Shown here: in pieces, positions 10,513 to 21,547 of the stretch
Numbering within the stretch: position 1 is the first letter of the stretch
Layout of the letters: each line of letters begins with the position of its first letter
NCBI RefSeq assembly: GCF_000761215.1
Contig: NZ_CP009438.1
Span: 1,396,501 to 1,460,500, forward strand
Direction of reading: 5' to 3'
Source: Streptomyces glaucescens
GTDB lineage: Bacteria > Actinomycetota > Actinomycetes > Streptomycetales > Streptomycetaceae
DNA length: 64,000 bases
The notes under the pieces: generated by a model
Told to the model about the DNA's origin: nothing
What the model saw: the letters and a program-made list of their open reading frames with translations, nothing else
Database searches by the model: none
Translations under genes and position numbers: made by a program

Positions 10513-10722
10513 GGGTATGACCTCACTGGGTGGAAGAGGGTTGCTGCTGCACCGAGGAAACGTGAGGGGCCCAGTCCACAGCAAGGGCCAATGGAGAGGC
10601 GGTGGCTCGTTTTTCCGGACGCGGGTGCTGGTGGGGGCCTTGGGAGAAGCGGGACAGGAGGGGCATGCGGAACGGGCTGGCGGGTGAGGTCCCCTCGGTA
10701 CGGCGCCGTCGCGCTCCGGCTC

Positions 10723-11265
10723 TCAGGCCACCCGGTCCGTCAGGGCCGTGGGAGGCTCGTCGTCCATCTCGAAGGCCAGCGGGAAGGGGGCGTGCCCGGC
10801 CAGCCGGAACCAGCGGACCTTGCGGTGCTCGCGGAGCCTGCGCGCCGCGCCGACCGCGTCGTTGTGGAACCGCCGGGCCATCGGCACCCTGCGCACGGCC
10901 TCCGCCAGCTCGCCGGCCGCCTCCTCGCCGCCGGGGGCCGCCCGGACCGCCTCCAGCTGCTGCGGTTCCGCGAAGACGGCCCGCAGGGCCTGGCTCAGCT
11001 CGCTCTCGGCGACCTCCCGGTGCTCCTCCTCCGCCTGCCGCGCGGCGTGGGCGGCCTCGTAGAGCACGATCGAGGCGGCCGGGTCGAGCACCCCGGACGT
11101 CGCCAGTTCCTGGGCCACCGACGCCCGGCGCAGCAGCTGGGCGTCGAGCGCGGCGCGGGCGGCGTCGATCCTGGCGTGCAGCCGGTCGAGCCGGCCGGCC
11201 GTCCAGCTCAGGTAGAGGCCGATCGCGACGAGGACGACGATGATCCAGATGAGGGTTTCGGTCAC
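10723..11265 (-). CDS. Membrane-anchored LemA-like hypothetical protein
   Basis: 180 residues from a GTG at 11265. An N-terminal membrane segment (about residues 5-22, LIWIIVVLVAIGLYLSW) is followed by a long helical region with the pattern RLDRLHARIDAARAALDAQLLRRASVAQELA, which resembles LemA-family coiled helices. The remainder (about 95-180) is Ala/Glu/Arg-rich. The type is conserved between pdxS and pimA in Streptomyces as far as I recall. No enzymatic motif is visible and the function is unknown. A longer in-frame reading up to 11499 lacks family features. Confidence 0.75.
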   Translation of the reverse strand: MTETLIWIIVVLVAIGLYLSWTAGRLDRLHARIDAARAALDAQLLRRASVAQELATSGVLDPAASIVLYEAAHAARQAEEEHREVAESELSQALRAVFAEPQQLEAVRAAPGGEEAAGELAEAVRRVPMARRFHNDAVGAARRLREHRKVRWFRLAGHAPFPLAFEMDDEPPTALTDRVA

Positions 11266-11511
11266 GGGCGGCAAGGCTACCGGGACGCTCCGCGAGACCG
11301 GCCAGTGTCCTGCCCGGCCGGCCCTCACCGGCACCCGCCGGGGGCTGCCGCTCCCTGACGGCACGGGTCGGCCGGTCAGGGCTCGTTCGCGCGGGCCGGT
11401 CCGCCGCGCGCCGGTGTCAGTCCCGCGCAGGCCGCAGCCGGGCCCGCAAGCCGGCACCGGTGACAGTCCCACGCCGGCCACAGCAGCCCGGGCCAGCAAC
11501 CGGCGCCGGTG

Positions 11512-12684
11512 TCAGTCGCGCGCCGGCCGCAGCCGGGCCAGCAGGCCGGTGGCGCCGCCGGCCGCGTCGTCCGCGGCCACCGCGGCCGCGCCGGCCGCCA
11601 CCGTCTCGTAGACCGACATGATGTCCGCGCCGACGGTCGCCCAGTCGAAGCGGCGGACGTGGGCGCTGCCCCGTGCGCTCAGCTCGGCACGGCGTGCCGG
11701 GTCGCCGAGCAGCCGCAGCGCCGCCTCGGCGAGCGCGTCGGCGTCCTCGTTGGCGAACAGTTCGCCCGCCGCGCCCCGGTCGAGGACCTGGGCGAACGCG
11801 TCGAGGTCGGAGGCCAGCACCGGTGCGCCCGCCGACATCGCCTCGACGAGGATGATGCCGAAGCTCTCGCCGCCGGTGTTGGGCGCCACGTACAGGTCGA
11901 CGCTGCGCAGGAGGCGTGCCTTGTCCGCGTCGCTGACCATGCCCAGGAACTCCACGCGCGAGCGCAGCTCGGCGGGCAGGGAGGCGACCGCCTCCTCCTC
12001 GTCGCCGCGCCCGGCGACCAGCAGCCGGGTGCGCGGGCGCTCGGCGAGGATGCGGGGCAGTGCCCGCATGAGCACGGGCAGGCCCTTGCGGGGCTCGTCG
12101 ATGCGCCCTATGAAGCCGATCGTGTCGCCCTGCCAGTCCGGGTTGGGCTCGGCCTTGGCGAAGAAGTCGACGTCGACGCCGTTGGGGATGACGACCGCGT
12201 CGCCGCCGAGGTGTTCCACCAGCGTGCGGCGGGCGTACTCGCTGACGGCGATCCGCGCGCTGATCTTCTCCAGGGCCGCCTGGAGGATCGAGTAGGCGGC
12301 GATCATGGCGCGCGAGCGCGGGTTGGACGTGTGGAAGGTGGCCACGATCGGCCCCTGCGCCGCCCAGCAGGCCAGCAGGCCCAGTGACGGGGAGGTCGGC
12401 TCGTGGATGTGGATGACGTCGAACGCGCCGTCGTGCAGCCATCGCCGCACCCGGGCCGCCGACAGGAAACCGAAGTTCAGCCGGGCCACCGAGCCGTTGT
12501 ACGGCACGGGCACCGCGCGGCCGGCCGAGACGACGTACGGCGGCAGCGGGGTGTCGTCGTCGGCGGGGGCGAGGACGGACACCTCGTGGCCGAGGCGGAC
12601 GAAGTACTCGGCGAGGTCGCGGATGTGGAACTGGACGCCGCCCGGTACGTCCCACGAGTAGGGGCAGACGATCCCGATCCTCAC
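11512..12684 (-). CDS. pimA: Phosphatidylinositol mannosyltransferase, PimA type (GT4)
   Basis: Probably transfers mannose from GDP-mannose to phosphatidylinositol, the first step of phosphatidylinositol-mannoside synthesis at the inner face of the membrane. 390 residues, GT-B fold: acceptor-domain start RIGIVCPYSWDVPGGVQFHI, the HEPTSPS loop, and the donor-domain signature GESFGIILVEAMSAGAPVLASD (E-x7-E). The GTG start overlaps the acyltransferase stop (GTGA), making a coupled pgsA-acyltransferase-pimA operon. The C-terminal 25 residues are Ala-rich. Exact sugar specificity is inferred from context. Confidence 0.88.
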   Translation of the reverse strand: MRIGIVCPYSWDVPGGVQFHIRDLAEYFVRLGHEVSVLAPADDDTPLPPYVVSAGRAVPVPYNGSVARLNFGFLSAARVRRWLHDGAFDVIHIHEPTSPSLGLLACWAAQGPIVATFHTSNPRSRAMIAAYSILQAALEKISARIAVSEYARRTLVEHLGGDAVVIPNGVDVDFFAKAEPNPDWQGDTIGFIGRIDEPRKGLPVLMRALPRILAERPRTRLLVAGRGDEEEAVASLPAELRSRVEFLGMVSDADKARLLRSVDLYVAPNTGGESFGIILVEAMSAGAPVLASDLDAFAQVLDRGAAGELFANEDADALAEAALRLLGDPARRAELSARGSAHVRRFDWATVGADIMSVYETVAAGAAAVAADDAAGGATGLLARLRPARD

Positions 12685-13601
12685 GAGCGGCCCTTCGCGG
12701 GGCCGGAAGCGGGGTCGAAATCCGAGAGCCACAAGCGCTGGAGCATGTGCCAGTCCTCCGGGTGGTCGGCGATTCCCTGGGCGAAGGCGTCCGCCAGCGC
12801 CTGCGTCATGACAGACGTCTTCTCGGCCCGGGTGCCTGTCTCCGGTACCTCGATCGGGGGATGCACCCGTCCCCGCATGACGGGCGAGTCGTCGTACCAC
12901 AGCGTCACCGGCAGCAGCAGCGCGCCGGTCTGCTGGGCGAGCAGCGCGGGCCCCGCGGGCATCCGCGCGGTGTCGCCGAAGAACCGGACCTCGACACCGG
13001 AGGCGGACAGGTCGCGGTCGGCGACCAGGCAGACCAGGCCCCCGTCGCGCAGCCGCCGGGCGAGCGCGCCGAAGGCGGAGCCGCCGTCGTGCGGCAGCAC
13101 CTCCATGCCGAGGCCCTGGCGGTAGGCGACGAAGCGGTCGTAGAGCGTCTCCGGCTTCAGGCGTTCCGCGACGGTGGTGAAGGGGATGTCCAGCGCGGTG
13201 GTCACCCAGGCGCCCGCGAGGTCCCAGTTGGCCAGGTGGGGCAGGGCCAGGACGACGCCCTTGCCGGCGGCCAGGCCGTCGGTGAGGTGGTGCAGGTCCT
13301 TGGCCTCGAAGCCGTTCCTGACGCGCTCGGCGCTCCAGGCCGGGAGCCGGAAGGACTCCATCCAGTAGCGCAGGTACGAGCGCATGCCCGCGCGGGACAG
13401 CTCCGCCAGCCGCTCGGGCGTGGCGTCGGGCACCACGCGCGCGTAGTTGCGTTCCAGCCGCAGGACGCCCTTGCCGCGCCGCTTCCAGGCGAGGTCCGCG
13501 ATGGTGCGGCCGAGCGCTGCGGCGGCCGGCTCGGGGAGCTTCTTCACCGTGCTCCAGCCGAGGCCGTACAGCCCGTCCGTCAGACGTTCCCGGGCGCTCA
13601 T
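12681..13601 (-). CDS. Phosphatidylinositol mannoside acyltransferase (LpxL/HtrB family)
   Basis: Likely adds a fatty acyl chain to the mannosylated phosphatidylinositol made by the neighbouring enzymes (PatA-type). 306 residues. The LpxL-family catalytic motif H-x4-D is at H122/D127 (LPHLANWDLAG), followed by the conserved VADRDLSASGVEVRFFG block and PVTLWYDD. It overlaps pgsA upstream (ATGA) and pimA downstream (GTGA) by four bases each, so all three are translated together. Confidence 0.86.
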   Translation of the reverse strand: MSARERLTDGLYGLGWSTVKKLPEPAAAALGRTIADLAWKRRGKGVLRLERNYARVVPDATPERLAELSRAGMRSYLRYWMESFRLPAWSAERVRNGFEAKDLHHLTDGLAAGKGVVLALPHLANWDLAGAWVTTALDIPFTTVAERLKPETLYDRFVAYRQGLGMEVLPHDGGSAFGALARRLRDGGLVCLVADRDLSASGVEVRFFGDTARMPAGPALLAQQTGALLLPVTLWYDDSPVMRGRVHPPIEVPETGTRAEKTSVMTQALADAFAQGIADHPEDWHMLQRLWLSDFDPASGPAKGRS

Positions 13602-14320
13602 GTCGCCTCGCTCCCGTGAGAGGCGTTCGCCTGCCCGTGGGGCGCGTCCTCGTGCCCCTGGGAGGCATTCTCCTCCCCCTGGGCGGCCGCCGCGTCGGCC
13701 TCCGCCGATTCCCTGCGGACCGTGACGACCCGCTGCACCAGCGTGACGAGACTGCCCACCGCGACCAGCCAGAGCGCGATCGGCAGCAGCACGTCGATGC
13801 CGGGCACGCCGAAGGCGTGCAGACCGGCCAGTCCGGCCGCGACCAGCGAGATCACCAGCCGCTCGGCGCGCTCGACGAGCCCGTTGACGGCCACCGGCAG
13901 TCCGATCGACTCGCCGCGGGCCTTGGTGTACGACACGACCTGGCCGCTGGCCAGGCAGAAGATGGACACCGCGCACAGCACGTTGTCGTTCCCGCCGCCC
14001 GCGTACCACAGGGCGAAGCCGCCGAAGATCGCGCCGTCCGCGACCCGGTCCAGGGTGGAGTCGAGGAAGGCGCCCCAGCGGCTGGAGCGGCCCATCTGGC
14101 GGGCCATGTTGCCGTCGACGAGGTCGGAGAAGACGAACAGCGTGATGACGATCGTGCCCCAGAAGAACTCGCCCCGGGGGAAGAAGACCAGCGCGCCCGC
14201 GATCACACCGGCGGTCCCGATCAGCGTGACCGTGTCGGGGCTCACGCCCCGGCGGATGAGAAACGCGGCGAACGGTGTGAGGACACGCGTGAAGAATGCA
14301 CGCGCGTACTTGTTCAGCAT
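13598..14320 (-). CDS. pgsA: CDP-alcohol phosphatidyltransferase (phosphatidylinositol phosphate synthase)
   Basis: Integral membrane enzyme joining CDP-diacylglycerol to an inositol-type alcohol. 240 residues from the ATG at 14320. The full CDP-alcohol motif is present: D69-G70-x2-A73-R74-x8-G83-x3-D87-x3-D91. Several membrane segments follow. The last 40 residues are a low-complexity Ala/Gln/His/Gly tail with the repeated theme GQANASHG. It heads the three-gene phospholipid operon. Inositol phosphate rather than glycerol phosphate is inferred from the adjacent pimA-like genes. Confidence 0.87.
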   Translation of the reverse strand: MLNKYARAFFTRVLTPFAAFLIRRGVSPDTVTLIGTAGVIAGALVFFPRGEFFWGTIVITLFVFSDLVDGNMARQMGRSSRWGAFLDSTLDRVADGAIFGGFALWYAGGGNDNVLCAVSIFCLASGQVVSYTKARGESIGLPVAVNGLVERAERLVISLVAAGLAGLHAFGVPGIDVLLPIALWLVAVGSLVTLVQRVVTVRRESAEADAAAAQGEENASQGHEDAPHGQANASHGSEAT

Positions 14321-14604
14321 GGCCTTCCCGAGGGTCGGTGTCGCCGGGCGGCCCCTGCTGGCCGCCGGCTGGCCCATCGTAGCCACGCGCGCGTGTGCGT
14401 GACCGCCGGGCACCCGCACCGGCCGGCGGGATCCGGCGGACGGGCCGCGGCGGGCGGTGGGAGGCGGGTTCCGGTCGTTCGTATGGACGCACCGTGACGG
14501 GAGTGGAAAGCTCGAAGGATCGCGGGCGTCGCCGGAGCCGCCCCACACGCGGCCCCCGCGTGTCCGCGCCCACAGTGACCTCACCGTGCACGGGAGGCAG
14601 GATC

Positions 14605-16803
14605 ATGGGCGACAAGGCACACACCCATCCCGGAGCCGCCGGCAGGGCTACGGCGGCCGACCACCCCGCGTCCGTACGGAATGTGGTGCTGGTCGGCCAC
14701 TCCGGATCGGGCAAGACGACCCTGGTGGAAGCTCTCGCGCTGACCGCGGGAGCGGTGAACCGGGCGGGCCGCGTGGAGGACGGCGGCACCGTCTCCGACT
14801 ACGACGACATCGAGCACCGCCAGCAGCGTTCGGTGCAGCTGTCGCTGGTGCCCGTCGAATGGGACGGCATCAAGATCAATATCCTCGACACGCCGGGATA
14901 CGCCGACTTCGTCGGGGAGCTGCGGGCCGGTCTGCGAGCGGCGGACGCGGCCCTCTTCGTCGTCTCGGCCTCCGACGGCGTCGACGGCTCGACCCGCATG
15001 GTGTGGGAGGAGTGCGCGGCCGTCGGCATGCCCCGCGCGATCGTGGTCACGCACCTGGAGGCCGCGCGCGCGGACTTCGAGGAGATGACCCGGATCTGCG
15101 CCGAGGCCTTCGGCGGCGACGACCCGGACGCCGTGCTGCCGCTGTACCTGCCGCTGCACGGTCCCGAGGCACCGGACGGGCACGCGCCCGTGACCGGGCT
15201 GATCGGGCTGCTCACCCAGAAGCTCTTCGACTACTCCGGCGGGGAGCGCAAGGAGTCCGAGCCGGGCGAGGACCGGCTCCCGCTGATCGAGGAGGCCCGC
15301 AACCGGCTGATCGAGGGGATCATCGCCGAGAGCGAGGACGAGACCCTCATGGACCGCTACCTGGGCGGCGAGGACATCGGCCTGGACACGCTGGTCGAGG
15401 ACCTGGAGCGGGCCGTGGCCCGGGGCACCTTCTTCCCGGTGCTGGCCGCGGCGCCGGCCGCCGAGGGTGCCCGCCAGGGCATCGGCACGGTCGAGCTGCT
15501 GGAGCTGATCACCGGCGGGTTCCCCACCCCCTTCGAACACCCCATGCCCGCCGTGACCACGATCGACGGCGAGCCGCGCGAGCTGAAACCCTGCGACACC
15601 GACGGCCCGCTGGTCGCGGAGGTCGTCAAGACCTCCTCGGACCCCTACGTCGGCCGGATCTCCCTGGTGCGGGTCTTCTCCGGCACCCTGCGGCCCGACC
15701 AGACCGTGCACGTCTCCGGGCACGGCCTCACCGACCGCGGCCACGAGGACCACGACGTGGACGAACGCGTCGGCGCGCTGTCCATGCCGTTCGGGAAGCA
15801 GCAGCGGCCCGTGACGCACGCCGTCGCGGGCGACCTGGTGTGCGTGGCGAAGCTCGGCCGCGCGGAGACCGGCGACACCCTCTCCGCCAAGGACGACCCG
15901 CTGCTGATGGAGCCCTGGCGGATGCCCGACCCGCTGCTGCCGCTCGCCGTCCAGGCGCACAGCAAGGCCGACGAGGACAAGCTCTCCCAGGGCCTGGCCC
16001 GGCTGGTCGCCGAGGACCCGACGATGCGGCTGGAGCAGAACCAGGACACCCACCAGGTGGTGCTCTGGTGCCTGGGCGAGGCCCACGCGGACGTCGTGCT
16101 GGAACGGCTGCGCAGCCGCTACGGCGTCCAGGTCGACGTCGTACCGCACCGGGTCCCCCTGCGGGAGACGTTCGCGGCGAAGTCGGCCGGGCGCGGACGG
16201 CACGTGAAGCAGTCCGGCGGGCACGGGCAGTACGCCATCTGCGAGATCGAGGTGGAGCCGCTGCCCGGCGGTTCCGGCATCGAGTTCGTCGACAAGGTGG
16301 TGGGCGGCGCCGTGCCGCGCCAGTTCATCCCGTCGGTGGAGAAGGGCGTCCGGGCCCAGGCCGCCAAGGGCGTCGCCGCCGGCTATCCGCTGATCGACGT
16401 CCGGGTCACGCTGCTGGACGGCAAGGCGCACTCCGTGGACTCCTCGGACGCCGCGTTCCAGACCGCCGGGGCGCTGGCCCTGCGGGAGGCCGCCGCCGAC
16501 GCGAAGATCCATCTGCTGGAACCGGTGGCCGAGGTGAGCGTCCTGGTCGGCGACGAGTACGTGGGCGCCGTGATGAGCGACCTGTCGGGGCGGCGCGGCC
16601 GGCTGCTCGGCACCGAGCAGACACCCGGGGGCCGCACGCTGGTGCGCGCCGAGGTGCCCGAGATCGAGATCGGGCGGTACGCCGTCGACCTGCGCTCCCT
16701 GTCGCACGGCACGGCGCGCTTCGACCGCCGCTACGCCCGGCACGAACCGATGCCCGCGCAGGTCGCCGCGCGGGTCCGTGAACAGGAGCGGGCCGCCTCC
16801 TAG
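14605..16803 (+). CDS. EF-G-like translational GTPase paralogue with degenerate G4
   Basis: 732 residues with the overall architecture of elongation factor G. It has G1 GHSGSGKT (31-38), G3 DTPGYADF (95-102), and the domain II-V order with GRGRHVKQSGGHGQYAICEIEVEPL and GYPLIDVRVTLLDGKAHSVDSSDAAFQTA. The G4 guanine-specificity motif NKxD is replaced by THLE (149-152). The G2/switch I region reads DIEHRQQRSVQLS instead of the ERGITI type. This is not the main fusA, which normally sits beside tufA and rpsG. The ATG at 14605 has a good GGGAGG site 8 nt upstream. Divergent from pgsA. Confidence 0.88.
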   Translation: MGDKAHTHPGAAGRATAADHPASVRNVVLVGHSGSGKTTLVEALALTAGAVNRAGRVEDGGTVSDYDDIEHRQQRSVQLSLVPVEWDGIKINILDTPGYADFVGELRAGLRAADAALFVVSASDGVDGSTRMVWEECAAVGMPRAIVVTHLEAARADFEEMTRICAEAFGGDDPDAVLPLYLPLHGPEAPDGHAPVTGLIGLLTQKLFDYSGGERKESEPGEDRLPLIEEARNRLIEGIIAESEDETLMDRYLGGEDIGLDTLVEDLERAVARGTFFPVLAAAPAAEGARQGIGTVELLELITGGFPTPFEHPMPAVTTIDGEPRELKPCDTDGPLVAEVVKTSSDPYVGRISLVRVFSGTLRPDQTVHVSGHGLTDRGHEDHDVDERVGALSMPFGKQQRPVTHAVAGDLVCVAKLGRAETGDTLSAKDDPLLMEPWRMPDPLLPLAVQAHSKADEDKLSQGLARLVAEDPTMRLEQNQDTHQVVLWCLGEAHADVVLERLRSRYGVQVDVVPHRVPLRETFAAKSAGRGRHVKQSGGHGQYAICEIEVEPLPGGSGIEFVDKVVGGAVPRQFIPSVEKGVRAQAAKGVAAGYPLIDVRVTLLDGKAHSVDSSDAAFQTAGALALREAAADAKIHLLEPVAEVSVLVGDEYVGAVMSDLSGRRGRLLGTEQTPGGRTLVRAEVPEIEIGRYAVDLRSLSHGTARFDRRYARHEPMPAQVAARVREQERAAS

Positions 16804-16853
16804 TTGGGACGCCGGAGCACTCAAGTGACGCGTGGGGACGCTCCGGTGCCGGA

Positions 16854-16881
16854 TCGGCGGACGGCTTCGGCCGTCCGCCGA
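16854..16881 (+). terminator. Terminator hairpin after EF-G-like gene
   Basis: A perfect 12-bp stem (TCGGCGGACGGC / GCCGTCCGCCGA) closed by a TTCG tetraloop, 50 nt after the stop codon. A weaker stem at 16812-16846 precedes it. There is no T run. Confidence 0.65.
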
Positions 16882-16986
16882 CGAATGCCGGTGCCTGCGG
16901 ATACGCTGATGACCTGATCAACAGGTGTGCGAACCGGGGAAGTCGGGAAGGCCGCAGGACGACAGTGGCGGCGAGTGGGGGCGGGT

Positions 16987-18642
16987 ATGACCGTTGAGAG
17001 CGGTTACGCGGACGCGTTCGGACCGCAGGTGCCGCGCACGGGCGACGAGGGCCAGACGGCGACCTTCGCGCTGGCCTCGGCGGCCTATCGGGACAATCCC
17101 GTGGAGGACATCAAGAAGGCCGACAACGAATGGCACCAGTCGGCCGTGAACCCGGGAAAGCTCGCGCTGTTCAAGCCGAACCTGGGCGAGGCCTTCTCCC
17201 GCGCGGTGGTCGACCGCATGCTGGGCGGCGACCGCAAGCCGCTCATCCAGTCCTTCGGCACCCAGCCGCAGGTGGTCGTCGAGCACTGCCTGGCCGCCAA
17301 CCGCATCCGCCGTGAGCGCGACAACAAGCTGACGGCGATCATGGCGCTGTGCGGGCTCGTGTTCCTGCCCGGCCTGCTGGTGTGGCTGCTGGTCTTCCAG
17401 CTGCGCACCACCATGACGAGGGGCGACAACAAGCGGGTCTCCGCGGCGGCCACCGCGCTGCTCGTCGCCGTCGGCGCACTGGCCGTGATCTTCCTGGTCC
17501 GGATGCCCTTCACCGGCTTCTGGGGGTGGTACGGGCGCGCGGCGGTCGTCGCACCCGTGGTCGGCTGGTTCTGGGCCAAGCGGGTCTGCGAGCACACCGC
17601 GGCGGACCTGAGGGCCCGCTGGGACGGCCTCCTGTCGGGCAGCAGCATCGGCGCCAAGGTGCCCGAGGCCGTGCCCAGCAATCCCGGCGAGACGGCCGCC
17701 GAGCAGCTGCGCCAGTCCCTGGCCAGGCTCAGCGCCGAACAGCAGTCGAACTCCGTGTTCTACGCCGGTCCCAAGGGCATCCTCGGCATGGGCACCCGCT
17801 GGGGTTCCTGGCAGCTCGCCGAGGACCTGGTGCCCGCCCACGCCGACCGCGAGATCCACCCGTTCCGCAGCTGGGACGTCATACGGTCGATCCACGACCA
17901 GCTCCGCATGCTGGAGCGCGGCCCGCTGAACACCGGCGGCTTCCCGACCCCGTCGATACGGCACTGGATCGTCACCCCGGTCGGCGAGAACGCCAAGGCG
18001 GTCTCCCGGCCCGAGGGCACCGACGTGGAGGCGTACCAGGTCAAGGCGCACGCCATACAGGAGATCTGCAACAAGCAGCAGTTCGGCGCGGGCGACCGGC
18101 ACTACCTCGGCGTGCAGTGGACGCTGTGGGACGGCCAGCTCGTGCTCACCATGCTGATCACCGTCACCGTGCTGCACGCCACCCTGCGCATCGAGGTCAC
18201 CGGCCACGCCCTCGGCCCCGTGAACGGCCTGTTCACCACCAAGTCGGAGGCGCCGACCAGGTCGGTCAGCAAGTCGTTCAAGCCGTGGGAGTCCCGCACC
18301 ATCAAGCTTCCGCTGGTGAACAGCGACGAGGTCGTCCGGCTGGCCGTCCGCGCGCCGATCAGCTGGTATCCCCCGCTGCTGAACTGGCTCGGCGGGTCGA
18401 TAGCCCTCCCGGAGCCGTTCGGCCTGCGGCACGCCTGGGCCGACCAGCCCTGGCGCCACCGCTTCATGGCCGACGACGCCCTGCGCGCCGCGACCCCGGT
18501 GCTGCGGGTGGTCCACGCCGCGGCGATCAAGGTCCTGGAGGAGAACGGCGTCGACACGGAGAAGTTCGGCAGCCGTTCCGCGTTCCTCAGCACGGCGGTG
18601 CAGGACCCGTCTCCGCGCAAGGCCGACGTGTACGACGCGTAG
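16987..18642 (+). CDS. Membrane protein of unknown function
   Basis: 551 residues from the ATG at 16987 (MTVESGYADAFGPQ); an in-frame ATG at 16927 would add 20 unconvincing residues. About 110 cytosolic residues are followed by three predicted membrane segments (LTAIMALCGLVFLPGLLVWLLVF, then an Ala/Val-rich segment, then GRAAVVAPVVGWFWA). A soluble C-terminal region of about 330 residues contains one further hydrophobic strand (QLVLTMLITVTVLH). I recognise no catalytic motif. It converges on the HIT gene with a strong hairpin between them. Confidence 0.8.
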   Translation: MTVESGYADAFGPQVPRTGDEGQTATFALASAAYRDNPVEDIKKADNEWHQSAVNPGKLALFKPNLGEAFSRAVVDRMLGGDRKPLIQSFGTQPQVVVEHCLAANRIRRERDNKLTAIMALCGLVFLPGLLVWLLVFQLRTTMTRGDNKRVSAAATALLVAVGALAVIFLVRMPFTGFWGWYGRAAVVAPVVGWFWAKRVCEHTAADLRARWDGLLSGSSIGAKVPEAVPSNPGETAAEQLRQSLARLSAEQQSNSVFYAGPKGILGMGTRWGSWQLAEDLVPAHADREIHPFRSWDVIRSIHDQLRMLERGPLNTGGFPTPSIRHWIVTPVGENAKAVSRPEGTDVEAYQVKAHAIQEICNKQQFGAGDRHYLGVQWTLWDGQLVLTMLITVTVLHATLRIEVTGHALGPVNGLFTTKSEAPTRSVSKSFKPWESRTIKLPLVNSDEVVRLAVRAPISWYPPLLNWLGGSIALPEPFGLRHAWADQPWRHRFMADDALRAATPVLRVVHAAAIKVLEENGVDTEKFGSRSAFLSTAVQDPSPRKADVYDA

Positions 18643-18660
18643 GGCTCGCGGGTACGTCAC

Positions 18661-18685
18661 GGCGCCCCGGCCCGGCCGGGGCGCC
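18661..18685. terminator. Bidirectional terminator hairpin
   Basis: An 11-bp perfect inverted repeat (GGCGCCCCGGC / GCCGGGGCGCC) with a 3-nt loop sits in the 52-nt gap between two convergent genes. Confidence 0.65.
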
Positions 18686-18694
18686 GGCGCGTTC

Positions 18695-19243
18695 TCAGAC
18701 CGCCGGCCAGGCCTCGGCCAGCATCTTCCGGGTGTCCGCCAGCAGCTGCGGCAGCACCTTGGTGTGCCCGACGACGGGCATGAAGTTCGTGTCGCCGCCC
18801 CACCGGGGCACGATGTGCTGGTGCAGGTGCGCGGCGATGCCCGCACCGGCAACCGAGCCCTGGTTCATGCCGATGTTGAAGCCGTGCGCCCCGGACGCGG
18901 TGCGCAGCGCCGTCATCGCCTGCTTGGTCAGCTCCGCCAGCTCGGCGGTCTCGGCGGCCGTCAGATCGGTGTAGTCGGCGACGTGGCGGTAGGGCACGGT
19001 CATCAGATGACCGCCGTTGTACGGGTACAGGTTCAGCACCGCGTACACCTGCTCACCGCGCCGGACGACGAGTCCGTCCTCGTCGGATTTGGCCGGGATG
19101 GAGCAGAAGGGGCAGCCGTCGTCGGCCCCGGGGCCGCTCGGCTTGTTCTCGCCCTGGATGTAGGCCATCCGGTGGGGGGTCCACAGGCGCTGGAACGCGT
19201 CCTGCGTCCCCACTCCGATCTGCTGCTCCGGCTCACTCGTCAT
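18695..19243 (-). CDS. HIT-family nucleotide hydrolase/phosphorylase
   Basis: 182 residues. The histidine triad HLHQHIVPRW is at 139-148 (HxHxHxx), and the CPFC pair at 44-47 is a probable metal site. The family member found beside thrS and pgsA in actinobacteria (Rv2613c in Mycobacterium) is a diadenosine tetraphosphate phosphorylase, so an Ap4A-cleaving role is plausible. I chose the ATG at 19243 (MTSEPEQQ) over the ATG at 19255. It follows thrS on the same strand, but with a strong hairpin in between. Confidence 0.88.
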   Translation of the reverse strand: MTSEPEQQIGVGTQDAFQRLWTPHRMAYIQGENKPSGPGADDGCPFCSIPAKSDEDGLVVRRGEQVYAVLNLYPYNGGHLMTVPYRHVADYTDLTAAETAELAELTKQAMTALRTASGAHGFNIGMNQGSVAGAGIAAHLHQHIVPRWGGDTNFMPVVGHTKVLPQLLADTRKMLAEAWPAV

Positions 19244-19416
19244 GCCATGCAGCATATGGCTTCGCCCGTTCGCGGCGTGTCGCCGGGGCCGCCCGCGGCG
19301 AGGCGGTGCGGCGCCGGCCCGGGCGCCCGCGGCCCGCGCCGCACCGCGGGAGCGATGTGTGCACGGGTCTGCCGGTGGGCCCGCCGGGTCGCGCGGGTGC
19401 GCTCCGCGTCCACGAC

Positions 19417-19450
19417 GGGAGGCCCCCGGAATGGATCCCGGGGGCCTCCC
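19417..19450 (-). terminator. Terminator hairpin after thrS
   Basis: A 13-bp perfect stem (GGGAGGCCCCCGG / CCGGGGGCCTCCC) with an 8-nt loop lies 31 nt downstream of the thrS stop codon on the minus strand. No T run. Confidence 0.75.
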
Positions 19451-19480
19451 CTGCGGCGCGGGTGTGCCGGACGGCGCGGA

Positions 19481-21457
<1,977 letters not shown>

Positions 21458-21515
21458 CGGTCTCTCCTGACTGAAGGCGGATGCGGCGCCATACCGGGAG
21501 CGCGCGCAGTACAGG

Positions 21516-21521
21516 ATCGTA
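21516..21521 (-). promoter_or_regulatory. Candidate -10 box of thrS
   Basis: On the minus strand a TACGAT hexamer lies about 60 nt upstream of the thrS start codon. A -35 match is weak (TTCGCC with a 19-nt spacer). No T-box antiterminator element was recognised in the short leader. Confidence 0.3.
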
Positions 21522-21547
21522 CCGAGCGTCCGGCCCGTCAGGCGAAA

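Noticed and set aside
14581-16824. 747-codon minus-strand frame opposite the EF-G-like gene
   Set aside because: Composition is typical of antisense shadows (Val/Asp/His/Gly-rich). The plus strand encodes GTPase motifs.
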